Source: Companilactobacillus bobalius
Lineage (GTDB): Bacteria > Bacillota > Bacilli > Lactobacillales > Lactobacillaceae
Direction of reading: 5' to 3'
DNA: 64,000 nt
NCBI RefSeq assembly: GCF_009764355.1
Contig: NZ_LNUA01000008.1
Location: 84,850-148,849 of the forward strand
Made by a program: the position numbers and the translations under genes
Notes under the pieces: generated by a model
What the model was told of the DNA's origin: nothing
Databases searched by the model: none
Seen by the model: the letters and a program-made list of their open reading frames with translations, nothing else
In this document: positions 55,892 to 64,000 of the stretch, piece by piece
Layout of the letters: each line of letters begins with the position of its first letter
How positions within the stretch are numbered: the first letter of the stretch is position 1

Positions 55892-55960
55892 GACCACTTT
55901 CTCAGTCGGTAGCGAAGCGCCGGCACAGGAATCTGGCTTGTGTAGCTCGTTTCCACTATA
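55854..55960 (-). repeat. Inverted-repeat element C of the dispersed family
   Basis: On the minus strand it begins TATAGTGGAAACGAGC and ends CGCTCTCT. Its left half matches A1 (ACAAGCCAGATTCCTGTG) and its right half matches B. It supplies the 3' end of the hydrolase gene. Confidence 0.8.
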
Positions 55961-55976
55961 AAACAATTTATAAGTA

Positions 55977-56028
55977 CAAAAAAACTCAGTGTAGGCCATC
56001 AATATGGTTAATACACTGAGTTTTTTAG
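55977..56028. terminator. Bidirectional terminator
   Basis: AAAACTCAGTGTA and TACACTGAGTTTT pair perfectly around an 18-base loop. It lies between the converging hydrolase and nitroreductase genes and overlaps the latter's stop. Confidence 0.9.
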
Positions 56029-56675
56029 TCTTTAAATTTTAAGATATTCTCAACGGGTTCACGTTTTGATTGGTAAGTGTTGATTGTGGCATCTTTAGGA
56101 TAATCAATAGAAATACCAATAACCAAAGTTTCGTCGTCAGGAATTTCCATTGCCTGGCGGATAACGTCTGGAAAACGCACGCTGGTGTACGTTGGAATTG
56201 TATCTAGTCCCTTATCTTTAGATGCTAACATCAAAGTCTGGGCAAATGAACCAGCATCGAAGACGGACCATAGTGAGGAACCTTTAGGAATCGTAAGAAA
56301 AATTATTGCAGGTGAATGATAAAGATTAGTGCTGGCACCACTCATTTTTTCGTGAGCTTCATCAAAGTTTTCAAAGTGGTGGACGATTTCATGACGCCAC
56401 TGTTTCATATTGATTTGAGTCTCAGAACTCCAGTCATCACGGTGCATGACTGGGAAGTCAGGATTACCTTTTTCGGAATTTCTTTGGACGTAAGTATCCT
56501 TAATATTTTGGAGAGTTTTACCTGTAGCAACGTAAACTTTCCAAGGCTGGGAATTAACCCAAGAAGGGGCACGTTGGGCTAGTTTAATAAGCTCTGTTAA
56601 GTCTTTTTGAGTGACTGGTTGATCTTTGAAATCTCGAACCGAGTGACGCTTAGTAACGACATCTGTAAAATCCAT
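56025..56675 (-). CDS. Nitroreductase-family flavoprotein
   Basis: About 216 residues from ATG at 56675 (after GGAGAA; an upstream ATG lacks a good site). FMN-binding RHSVRDFKDQPV near the N-terminus and RAPSWVNSQPWKVYVATG are typical of NfsA/NfnB-type enzymes. SLWSVFDAGSFAQTLMLAS is the dimer/FMN helix. It reduces nitroaromatics, quinones or enones with NAD(P)H; the physiological substrate is unknown. Confidence 0.92.
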   Translation of the reverse strand: MDFTDVVTKRHSVRDFKDQPVTQKDLTELIKLAQRAPSWVNSQPWKVYVATGKTLQNIKDTYVQRNSEKGNPDFPVMHRDDWSSETQINMKQWRHEIVHHFENFDEAHEKMSGASTNLYHSPAIIFLTIPKGSSLWSVFDAGSFAQTLMLASKDKGLDTIPTYTSVRFPDVIRQAMEIPDDETLVIGISIDYPKDATINTYQSKREPVENILKFKD

Positions 56676-56801
56676 ATTCTTCTCCATTTCTTTTAAGTAT
56701 TACTAAAAGCTATAGTAATCCATTATTAATAAGTATTTAACATTATAATAGTCAATCCGTATAATGAAATCAATCAATGAGTTAGGAAATGAGGTAGTCG
56801 T

Positions 56802-57344
56802 TTGGAATCAAAATTAAACTTAGATACGCCAGCATATGATGAGATTCAGAAAAATATCGATGTAAATCAAAAATTAGTTCAAGAATTGAATACTGGTGCG
56901 CATGATATTGATGAAGTTCGCAAAGTAGTCAGTCAAATCATTGATGAGAAGGTTGATCCATCGACTGAAATCCGTTTACCTTTTTACACTGATTATGGAC
57001 GTAACTTGCACTTAGGTAAGAACGTCTTCATTAATGCCGGTGTAACTTTCACTGATTTAGGTGGAATTTATATTGGAAATAGAGTTTTGATTGGACCTAA
57101 TGTGACGATTGTTTCAGTTAATCATCAGATTGATCCTAGTCAAAGACGACATTTAGATTTAAAACCAGTTTATATTCACGATAACGCTTGGTTGGGCGCG
57201 AATGTCACTGTCACGCCGGGAACAGTTATTGGTGAAAATGCAATTGTAGGTGCTGGGGCTGTGGTAACGAAAGATGTTCCCGCTAATACGATTGTGGCTG
57301 GAGTACCAGCTAAAATTATTAGAAGAATTGAGGTAGAAAATTAA
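56802..57344 (+). CDS. Maltose/galactoside O-acetyltransferase-like (left-handed beta-helix)
   Basis: 180 residues. Hexapeptide repeats from about residue 70 (GKNVFINAGVTFTDLGGIYI, then GENAIVGAGAVVTKDVPANT) form the beta-helix. The catalytic His is in VSVNHQIDP. It uses acetyl-CoA to acetylate a sugar or similar hydroxyl. Start is TTG after GAGGTAG. It overlaps the next gene by 1 bp. Confidence 0.88.
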   Translation: MESKLNLDTPAYDEIQKNIDVNQKLVQELNTGAHDIDEVRKVVSQIIDEKVDPSTEIRLPFYTDYGRNLHLGKNVFINAGVTFTDLGGIYIGNRVLIGPNVTIVSVNHQIDPSQRRHLDLKPVYIHDNAWLGANVTVTPGTVIGENAIVGAGAVVTKDVPANTIVAGVPAKIIRRIEVEN

Positions 57345-58093
57345 TGAGTTTAAAAGATAAAGTTGTTGTAATTATGGGAGCTTCTAGTGGTATCGGTGCC
57401 GCTACTGCAAAACTTTTGGCTAGTGAGGGTGCTAAAGTAACCATCGCCGCCAGAAGAATGAATCGTTTGGAAGAAATTAAAAAAGATAATCCTGATGGTG
57501 ATATTTTAGCAGTAGAAGCTGATGTTACTAAAGCTGATGAGGTTCAAAATGTTATTGATAAAACTGTAGCTGAATATGGTCGTGTTGATGCTTTGTTCAA
57601 TAATGCAGGAATCATGCCAGTTAATAACTTGGACCAAATTGCTCGTGATGAATGGCAAAATATGATGGACATCAATGTTAAAGGCGTTCTAAATGGTATT
57701 GCAGCAGCTCTACCAATTATGAAAAAGCAAAAGAGTGGTCATGTGATCACCACTTCATCAGTTTTAGGCTATGAAGTTTTACCCGGCTATGCAGCTTATT
57801 CAGGTACTAAGTATGCCGTTCGTGCAATTATGGAAGGACTCCGCCAAGAGGAACATCAGAATAATATCAAGACAACAATTATTGCCCCAGGTTCTGTTAA
57901 GACTGAACTTTTCGATTCGATCAACAATGACGAAGTACGTAATGGTTTGAAAGAAGCTATGAAGCAACCTGGTTCAGAAATAATGGCTCTTCGACCAGAA
58001 GAAATCGCCCAAGCGGTTGCTTTTGTAATTGATACCCCAGCTAATATGGCCGTAAATGAAATGGTAATTCGTCCTACAGGACAAGAGGTATAA
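57344..58093 (+). CDS. Short-chain dehydrogenase/reductase (SDR)
   Basis: 249 residues. NAD(P) motif VVIMGASSGIGAATAKLLA, NNAGI at about residue 86, catalytic Ser, and YSGTK with the Tyr-x-x-x-Lys pair. A classical SDR acting on an unknown alcohol/ketone. Co-transcribed with the acetyltransferase. Confidence 0.93.
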   Translation: MSLKDKVVVIMGASSGIGAATAKLLASEGAKVTIAARRMNRLEEIKKDNPDGDILAVEADVTKADEVQNVIDKTVAEYGRVDALFNNAGIMPVNNLDQIARDEWQNMMDINVKGVLNGIAAALPIMKKQKSGHVITTSSVLGYEVLPGYAAYSGTKYAVRAIMEGLRQEEHQNNIKTTIIAPGSVKTELFDSINNDEVRNGLKEAMKQPGSEIMALRPEEIAQAVAFVIDTPANMAVNEMVIRPTGQEV

Positions 58094-58105
58094 ACAAACT
58101 TATAA

Positions 58106-58119
58106 TAGAAACGGTTACA
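58106..58119 (+). promoter_or_regulatory. Imperfect cre-like site
   Basis: TAGAAACGGTTACA resembles the cre consensus with a mismatch at position 2. It lies just before the ribosome-binding site AAGGAGG of the aldo/keto reductase gene. Confidence 0.45.
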
Positions 58120-58134
58120 AACAAGGAGGATTTT

Positions 58135-59001
58135 ATGACAGTTTTTGATGAAACATTTACGATGAATAATGGTGTGAAGATTCCTAAATTAGCCTTAGGT
58201 GTTTGGGAAATTCCTGACGATCAAACAGCTGATGCTGTAAAGAATGCGGTTAAGATTGGCTACAGACATATTGATACTGCTCAAGCATATGGTAATGAAC
58301 GTGGTGTCGGTGAAGGTGTTCGTAATGCTGGAATACCTCGTGATCAACTTTTCGTTAATTCAAAAGTTGCGGCTGAAATCAAGAATTACGATGAAGCTAA
58401 ACAATCAATCGATGAAACTTTGAATAAGATGGGCTTAGATTACTTGGATATGATGATTATTCATAATCCACAACCTTGGAAAGAAGTTAACCAAGGCAAC
58501 GACCGTCACTTTGAGGGCAATTTGGAAACATGGCGTGCAATGGAAGACGCTGTTAAAGCCGGTAAGTTAAAGACAATTGGTGTTTCAAGTTTCCAAAAAG
58601 AAGACTTGAATAATTTGATTAAGAATAGTGATACTAAACCTGCCGTCAACCAAGTTCAAATCCATATTGGTGATACACCAACTGATATTATCAAGTATTC
58701 ACAGGATAACGGGATTGTTGTTGAAGCATTCTCACCAATTGCTCACGGTGCCGCAATGAATAATGATCTTATCAAGAAGATGGCTGCTAAATACAACGTC
58801 AGCGTGCCACAATTGTGCATTCGTTACGATTGGCAATTAAACGTAGTTGTTTTACCTAAGACAGCTAACCCAGATCACATGAAGTCAAACGCTGATATCG
58901 ACTTTGAAATTTCTGATGAAGACATGGAGACTTTGGCAAAACTTGACCAAATGGAATATGGTGATGCTAGTGTATTCCCAGTCTTTGGTGGGAAACTATA
59001 A
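58135..59001 (+). CDS. Aldo/keto reductase
   Basis: 288 residues with the AKR barrel. Catalytic tetrad: Asp in YRHIDTAQAYGNERGVG with its Tyr, Lys in FVNSKVAAEI, and His in MMIIHNPQPW. C-terminal NADPH segment VVLPKTANPDHMKSN. It reduces carbonyls such as methylglyoxal or 2,5-diketogluconate-like compounds; the substrate is not known. Confidence 0.93.
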   Translation: MTVFDETFTMNNGVKIPKLALGVWEIPDDQTADAVKNAVKIGYRHIDTAQAYGNERGVGEGVRNAGIPRDQLFVNSKVAAEIKNYDEAKQSIDETLNKMGLDYLDMMIIHNPQPWKEVNQGNDRHFEGNLETWRAMEDAVKAGKLKTIGVSSFQKEDLNNLIKNSDTKPAVNQVQIHIGDTPTDIIKYSQDNGIVVEAFSPIAHGAAMNNDLIKKMAAKYNVSVPQLCIRYDWQLNVVVLPKTANPDHMKSNADIDFEISDEDMETLAKLDQMEYGDASVFPVFGGKL

Positions 59002-59435
59002 GGTATAAAAAACGTTTATATTAACTCATGTATATAAGAAGTAAAGTGCCTAATGATTGTTAGAAGAGAAATCTAATAATTATGAGGCACTTTTTTTGAT
59101 ATTTTTTCTAGTACAGTTAATTTTCACATATCTTAAAAATAGTTAATAATCAAAATCACTATTTTTCTATATTGGAATCACAATTATAGTGGTTTAAAAA
59201 TAATAACTTTTGTTTATATTTCAATCGATAATGAAGAAAAAGCATAAAAAAATAAAATGATTTCAAAAAAATGGTGCATTCAACCCCAAATTAATTCAAA
59301 ACATTATTTGCTTTATAGAATTAAATCATTTTAAATGTATAAGTTTATCGAAATATTGGTTATATTTTTTTTGATAGTGCTAAAATTTAAGGTATTAAGC
59401 TAATTAATTGCTCGTCGAAAATCGGAGGGGATTTT
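59002..59435. other. AT-rich intergenic region upstream of the second giant surface gene
   Basis: Contains a terminator (59043-59098), then about 270 bp of very AT-rich sequence. TTTTTTGATAGTGCTAAAAT near 59367-59386 matches TTTTTTGAAAGTGCTAAAA at 43431-43448 upstream of the first giant gene. The ribosome-binding site CGGAGGGG precedes 59436. Confidence 0.55.
59043..59098 (+). terminator. Terminator of the aldo/keto reductase gene
   Basis: AAAGTGCCTAATGATTGTTAGA pairs with the complementary arm ending AGGCACTTT (59072-59093) with few mismatches and is followed by seven T residues. Confidence 0.88.
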
Positions 59436-62400
59436 ATGATGAAAAAAAAGAATATTAAATATATAGGTAGCGCTGTTGCAGTCGCACTGCTTGCCGCCGG
59501 TTCTCCAATTATTATTAATCAAGTAATTCCAACAATTGTCGTTAAGGCGGCTGGAGAAATTCTTCCTCCAGATAAAGCACCTGCATCGGCAAAGGATATG
59601 TTGACAAATTTTAGGAACCAATTCGATGATAGATATATTTCAAGTACAGATAGTTTGGTAGCTGCTTTACAAAATATGATAAACACAGATAAGGGAACTA
59701 GTTTCTTTTACTTTAATCCCCAAAATCCACAGTATCTTTATGATATCCAAAATAATAAAGGTATAAGTGGATTAAAAGATCGAGATAAAGTTACGGAATT
59801 AGGCACGTCACCTGGATATTTTGGGACATCTGATAGTTGGGATTTAACAGACTATTATTATCGTGATATTAAGGGCTATTTATCAATTACTGTCGATGGT
59901 AAAAACTCCCCAGAAACACTTACTCATCTTGGTACGAATTCTAATGATTCCAATGATCCTGATAGTCTTGCACAATTGGCATATGAAATTAAAAATAAAA
60001 ATATTAAGTTGCCTATAACTGTTGGGGTTCACTTAGTTCAGAGTAAAGATTCTAAAGATGGTTATGGGACAACTTATCCACAAGGTTCTTTGTATGGTGT
60101 AAGTAGTGATTTAACAGATTTTTCTTTCAAAGTATACTCAAGTAGATTTGATATAACTAAAGATACTAATCAAGTGTCGGTATCGCATGGTACATCTATT
60201 TCGGATCAGAATAGTCCATTACAGAGTGGAAATGATTCACTTTCTGTAACTGATAATTTTTCTAATTTAACTAGTGATTCTGAAGATATGGGCAGAAAAG
60301 CTATTTACGGAAAACATCTCTTTAATTCAGCTAGTGCTGCTTTAGGGTATGCTCAAAGTAATACCTTTGATCCAAATGATTCTACGAGCAAAGTAGAGGG
60401 CACTGTAGATAAAGATGGCAAAGCTGTTACGGGTGGACCATATTATCAAACTGTTTCTTTTAAGTTGGATAATGGAAAAGATAAAGCCATTGAATATATG
60501 TTAAGTGGTGCAGATGATGATTTAACAGGTACTGTAATTCAACCATATGAAACATATATCAATGGCAGTGATACTCAGGCTACAGATGGTAAGAATGGTG
60601 ATTATGTCTTCAACAGGGAAAAGAATTCAAGCGATAAAGTTATCGGAATGTTGACTATCGTTCGACCAGTTGTTGTTGAGGGTACTATTGGTTCTGATTT
60701 AACTACCCCCCAAGTTACTGTAGGTTCTTCAGCTTCTCCGACAGATAATTCTATTTTGTCAGATACATCTGATGATAAATTAAAGGATGAATCTGGAAAT
60801 GAATTTGCTACTAGTGGAATTGAGTTTGGTACAACTTATTATAAAGATATCAAAACATCAGATGCAGATGTGGCAACGGATGTAGTTGATAATGGGAAAT
60901 TTGCAAAGACCGGAACATACTATCGTAGAGTAACCTTTACCCTAGCCAATGGAAGTACAAATTCTCTTAAATTCTCAGGTAATAATTACGTTGGTACTAC
61001 TGATACCACTGTTACATTTTCACAGCCGGTTACAGTTCAAAATGGTGTTTCAGCTAATATTGACAGTCCAAGTTCGGCGGTCGGTAATCCAGTATCAGAT
61101 ACTACCAGTGACGTTTCAGGTGATACATTAAGCAACGGAACTGATGAGGCATTAATTGATCATTCTCAAGGTAATAACGGAATCAGTTTTGGAACTGATT
61201 ATTATGTTGATAACGGGGACAGCACTTATAGTGACATTCTAAATGGTAAGGCAACTGCTAAACCTGGAGTTGTTGATGCCAACAATAAATTTGCTAAAGA
61301 TGGTGATTATCTACGTACGATTACCTTCTACTTAGTCAAGGGTACAATTGATACCAATAATTTTGAAGCCAGTGGTCAAACATATAGTAAGGATACAACT
61401 AATAACACTGTAACTTACATTCAAAAGGTTCACATAGCAACTAGTGCAACTGTCACACTTCCAGCTACAACAGTTAGTTCGGGTAGAACACTTATGGGTA
61501 AGAACTGGTCACCAGATAAAACATCAGCAAACCTGCCAATTGACCAACCAACCGTAACAGACAGTGCAGGAAAGAACCTTGTTAATGGTATTGTGTACGG
61601 AACTAATTGGACTGACAGTAAGGAAGAGGCTTTGAAAAATGTTGCTGCTGCTGACTCTTCCCACGCTTATAAATCTGTTAAGCGCTTATTTGGATTAGAT
61701 GGTGATGTAATTTATCATACTGTTACTATTACCTTAATTGATGGAACTAGTATAAAGGATGAAATTAATTTTGAACCGAGTGGTCTAGTGGAAGGTGAAG
61801 ACTATACTATTAATGGTGACACAATTACCTATGCTCAAAAGGGCACCTTCACTTCTGTTACGCCAGAAGTAAACATCGATGAAGAGAATGTTAATTTTGG
61901 CTCGAAGCTTACGGATATTGAGATGTCAACTCCTCCTATAGAAGATTCAGGAGTATCTATCTATATCCATCCATATGGTTTCGCTGGAACGAAACCTTAC
62001 AATAATAATAGCGACGATGAGAATGCTAGATCTGTTGAGTACTCAAATATTTTTTATGATGATATTAATCATGAAAACGTGGACTCTGGAGTGGTAATCA
62101 ATGGTGTTTTTGCTAAAACAGGATCCTTCTATCGTAAAGTAACCATTCCGCTGTTAGACGGTTGGGTTAACGGTTTTGATTATAGTACTGATAAAAATTT
62201 TGTTAGTGTTGATAAAAAAAATAATACAGTTACTTATTTTCAAAAAGTCAATGTAACAGCTCCAGATGTAACATCTAATATAACTACAGCCACTGCTAGT
62301 GTTGGCGAAACTGCAGATAATGTATCAGATAATGGGACAACGGATATAACGACAGAAACAACATTAGATGATGGAACGACTCAAACAAGTTCAATCATTG

Positions 62401-64000
62401 ATGCGACAAAAACTAGTTATGGAAATCAATACTTCACTAGTGAGGCTGATGCTTTGAGCAAAACTGATGGTACAGAAGGGCCATTTACAACTGCATCTAC
62501 CACTGATCCATATTATCGTCGCGTAACACTTACATTAGCTAGCGGCAAATTGAGTGATTATGAGATAAATGGAACAAGCGGTACAGATTACATTGATAAT
62601 GGTGATGGCACGGTCACATTTGCTCAACCAGTTACTGTAGGTACTGCTGAAGTTACTCCAACACTTAAAGGAGATGTAACAGTTACTTCTGGTGAAGATA
62701 TTTCTTCAGAGCAAGGTAACGAAACTAATACGATTACCGGAGTTGATGGTACTTCACTCGTCGATAAGGTTACATTCGGAGATTATTACCGAGCCGATAA
62801 TGACGATGAAGCTGTAGTTTTGGCAGACATCTTAAGTGGTAATAATACTAATACGACAACTGATCCAGTAAATGGAACAGTTTATGGTAAAGCTGGAGAT
62901 TACTATCGTACAGTTGTTCTTCACTTGAAGAAAGGTGCCCTAGATTCTTATACAATCAATGGTGCTACAGATGCCCAAATTAATAAGAATGATAATACAG
63001 TAACTTATCTCCAAAAGGTCACTGTAACAGTCCCAAAAGTAACATCTAAAATAACAGGAGCTACTGCTAAGGTTGGCGAAACTGCAGATAATGTATCAGA
63101 TAATGGGACAACAGATATAACGTTAAATGATGGAACAGGTTCAATCATTGATAAAACTGCCTATGGAGATCAATACTTCACCAGTGCAACTAATGCTTTG
63201 AACAATATCGATGGAACAACGGGTGCATTCACAACAGTAACTACATCAGATAAACCATATTATCGTCGAGTAACACTAACATTAGCCAATGGTAAATTGT
63301 TGAGTGATTATGCAATCAACGGAATAAGCGGAACAGATTACATTGATAATGGCGATGGGACAGTCACATTTGCTCAACCAGTTACCGTGGGAGCCGCCGA
63401 GGTTACTCCAACACTTAAAGAAGACGTAACAGTTACTTCTGGTGAAGACATTTCCTCAGAACAAGGTGGAGAAACTAATACGATTACCGGTGTTAATGGC
63501 ACTTCACTCGTAGATAAGGTTACATTCGGAGATTATTACCCAGCCGATAATACTGATGAAACTGTGGCATTGACTGATATTCTAGATGGAAAGATCAGTG
63601 CAACAACTGATCCAGTAAATGGAGCAGTTTATGGTAAAGCTGGAATTTACTATCGTACAATTATTCTTCATTTGACGGAAGGTGCCTTGAATTCTTATAC
63701 AATCAAAGGTGCTACAGATGCTCAAATTGATAAGGATGCTAATACGGTAACTTATCTTCAAAAGGTTACGGTAGAAGCTGCCGAATTTACTCCAACTCTA
63801 AATGGAGATGTAACAGTTACTTCTGGTGAAGACATTTTCTCAGAACAAGGTGGAGAAACTAATACGATTGTTAAGAATAATTCAATCGTGGATAGTGTCA
63901 CATTTGGAAGTTATTACCCAGCTGATAATACCGATGAGGCTGCGGCTTTAGCAGATATTCTAGGTGGAAAGACTAGTGCAACAACTGATCCAGTAAATGG
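59436..64000 (+). CDS. Second giant repetitive cell-surface protein, 3'-truncated by the window edge
   Basis: The frame is open from ATG 59436 to the right edge (at least 1521 codons); codon phase was checked at several points to the end. Signal peptide KNIKYIGSAVAVALLAAGSP, then ASAKDMLTNFRNQFDDRYIS, which matches the paralogue at 43478 (DMLAAFKNQFDDRYFS). A unique N-terminal domain of about 420 residues precedes repeats of roughly 110-130 residues with the same FG-x-x-YY, G-x-YYR and (Y/F)-(A/L)-Q-K/P-V motifs. In the last 1.7 kb the repeats are nearly identical in DNA. The wall-binding end is beyond the window. Confidence 0.9.
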   Translation, partial: MMKKKNIKYIGSAVAVALLAAGSPIIINQVIPTIVVKAAGEILPPDKAPASAKDMLTNFRNQFDDRYISSTDSLVAALQNMINTDKGTSFFYFNPQNPQYLYDIQNNKGISGLKDRDKVTELGTSPGYFGTSDSWDLTDYYYRDIKGYLSITVDGKNSPETLTHLGTNSNDSNDPDSLAQLAYEIKNKNIKLPITVGVHLVQSKDSKDGYGTTYPQGSLYGVSSDLTDFSFKVYSSRFDITKDTNQVSVSHGTSISDQNSPLQSGNDSLSVTDNFSNLTSDSEDMGRKAIYGKHLFNSASAALGYAQSNTFDPNDSTSKVEGTVDKDGKAVTGGPYYQTVSFKLDNGKDKAIEYMLSGADDDLTGTVIQPYETYINGSDTQATDGKNGDYVFNREKNSSDKVIGMLTIVRPVVVEGTIGSDLTTPQVTVGSSASPTDNSILSDTSDDKLKDESGNEFATSGIEFGTTYYKDIKTSDADVATDVVDNGKFAKTGTYYRRVTFTLANGSTNSLKFSGNNYVGTTDTTVTFSQPVTVQNGVSANIDSPSSAVGNPVSDTTSDVSGDTLSNGTDEALIDHSQGNNGISFGTDYYVDNGDSTYSDILNGKATAKPGVVDANNKFAKDGDYLRTITFYLVKGTIDTNNFEASGQTYSKDTTNNTVTYIQKVHIATSATVTLPATTVSSGRTLMGKNWSPDKTSANLPIDQPTVTDSAGKNLVNGIVYGTNWTDSKEEALKNVAAADSSHAYKSVKRLFGLDGDVIYHTVTITLIDGTSIKDEINFEPSGLVEGEDYTINGDTITYAQKGTFTSVTPEVNIDEENVNFGSKLTDIEMSTPPIEDSGVSIYIHPYGFAGTKPYNNNSDDENARSVEYSNIFYDDINHENVDSGVVINGVFAKTGSFYRKVTIPLLDGWVNGFDYSTDKNFVSVDKKNNTVTYFQKVNVTAPDVTSNITTATASVGETADNVSDNGTTDITTETTLDDGTTQTSSIIDATKTSYGNQYFTSEADALSKTDGTEGPFTTASTTDPYYRRVTLTLASGKLSDYEINGTSGTDYIDNGDGTVTFAQPVTVGTAEVTPTLKGDVTVTSGEDISSEQGNETNTITGVDGTSLVDKVTFGDYYRADNDDEAVVLADILSGNNTNTTTDPVNGTVYGKAGDYYRTVVLHLKKGALDSYTINGATDAQINKNDNTVTYLQKVTVTVPKVTSKITGATAKVGETADNVSDNGTTDITLNDGTGSIIDKTAYGDQYFTSATNALNNIDGTTGAFTTVTTSDKPYYRRVTLTLANGKLLSDYAINGISGTDYIDNGDGTVTFAQPVTVGAAEVTPTLKEDVTVTSGEDISSEQGGETNTITGVNGTSLVDKVTFGDYYPADNTDETVALTDILDGKISATTDPVNGAVYGKAGIYYRTIILHLTEGALNSYTIKGATDAQIDKDANTVTYLQKVTVEAAEFTPTLNGDVTVTSGEDIFSEQGGETNTIVKNNSIVDSVTFGSYYPADNTDEAAALADILGGKTSATTDPVN

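Noticed and set aside
43478..64000. CRISPR or tandem-repeat array
   Set aside because: The repetition is of protein-coding domains of about 350 bp in frame, not short repeats with unique spacers.

Overview
The window is AT-rich DNA from a low-GC Gram-positive bacterium, most likely a member of the Lactobacillaceae and perhaps Companilactobacillus or a relative. The evidence is the gene content: a PTS cellobiose operon with a LicR-type regulator, a sufCDSUB-sufT operon, PadR-linked membrane proteins, CcpA-type cre sites, and two giant secreted proteins, one of which ends in SLAP-like wall-binding repeats. I see no tRNA, rRNA, CRISPR array, prophage or complete insertion sequence. The genus is inference.

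Layout. 1-5432: a small-gene zone holding a 5'-truncated unknown gene, a lysine-rich membrane-anchored protein, a MerR/MFS pair, a GyrI-like protein, a RibD/DHFR-like reductase and a VIT-family transporter, with scars of a duplicated locus. 5433-21136: a complete glycyl-radical bacterial microcompartment (BMC) operon for choline, with a MerR/GyrI-type regulator read toward its end. 21513-26846: sufCDSUB-sufT. 27391-30777: a serine hydrolase, a TetR regulator and two tandem Sir2-like proteins. 30951-36300: cellobiose-type PTS IIB-IIC-IIA, a GH1 phospho-glucosidase and a PRD regulator. 36344-43306: membrane and regulatory genes, an orphan PTS IIC, AraC, TauE/SafE and a second RibD/DHFR-like reductase. 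43478-52978: a 3166-residue surface protein. 53131-59001: redox enzymes and a hydrolase. 59436-64000: a second giant surface protein running off the right edge.

The BMC locus is the centrepiece. The glycyl radical enzyme at 9750 has the CutC signature (Cys491, Glu493, Gly823; the short 848-residue form) and is followed by its radical-SAM activase. Expected pathway: choline enters (probably through the DMT-family permease at 6347) and CutC cleaves it to trimethylamine and acetaldehyde. The acetaldehyde is oxidised by the CoA-acylating dehydrogenase at 17518 to acetyl-CoA and converted by PduL to acetyl phosphate, while the iron-type alcohol dehydrogenase at 13295 reduces a share to ethanol and regenerates NAD+. 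The shell comprises five BMC-H genes, one permuted EutS/PduU/CutR-like gene and one EutN/CcmL pentamer gene. No tandem-domain (BMC-T) gene and no B12 enzyme is present. The operon begins and ends with near-identical BMC-H genes. It also carries an aldehyde dehydrogenase homologue whose catalytic Cys is Pro, an uncharacterised winged-helix-like 93-residue protein coupled to the permease, and EutT/EutQ-like proteins sharing an N-terminal module. A promoter with a 20-bp spacer and cre sites at both the operon and the regulator suggest MerR-type activation plus catabolite repression.

Other points of note: the GH1 enzyme has Gln in place of the acid/base Glu; two genes are best explained by AUA start codons; and a family of roughly 110-130 bp inverted-repeat elements sits at gene 3' ends, in one case supplying the last codons of a protein.
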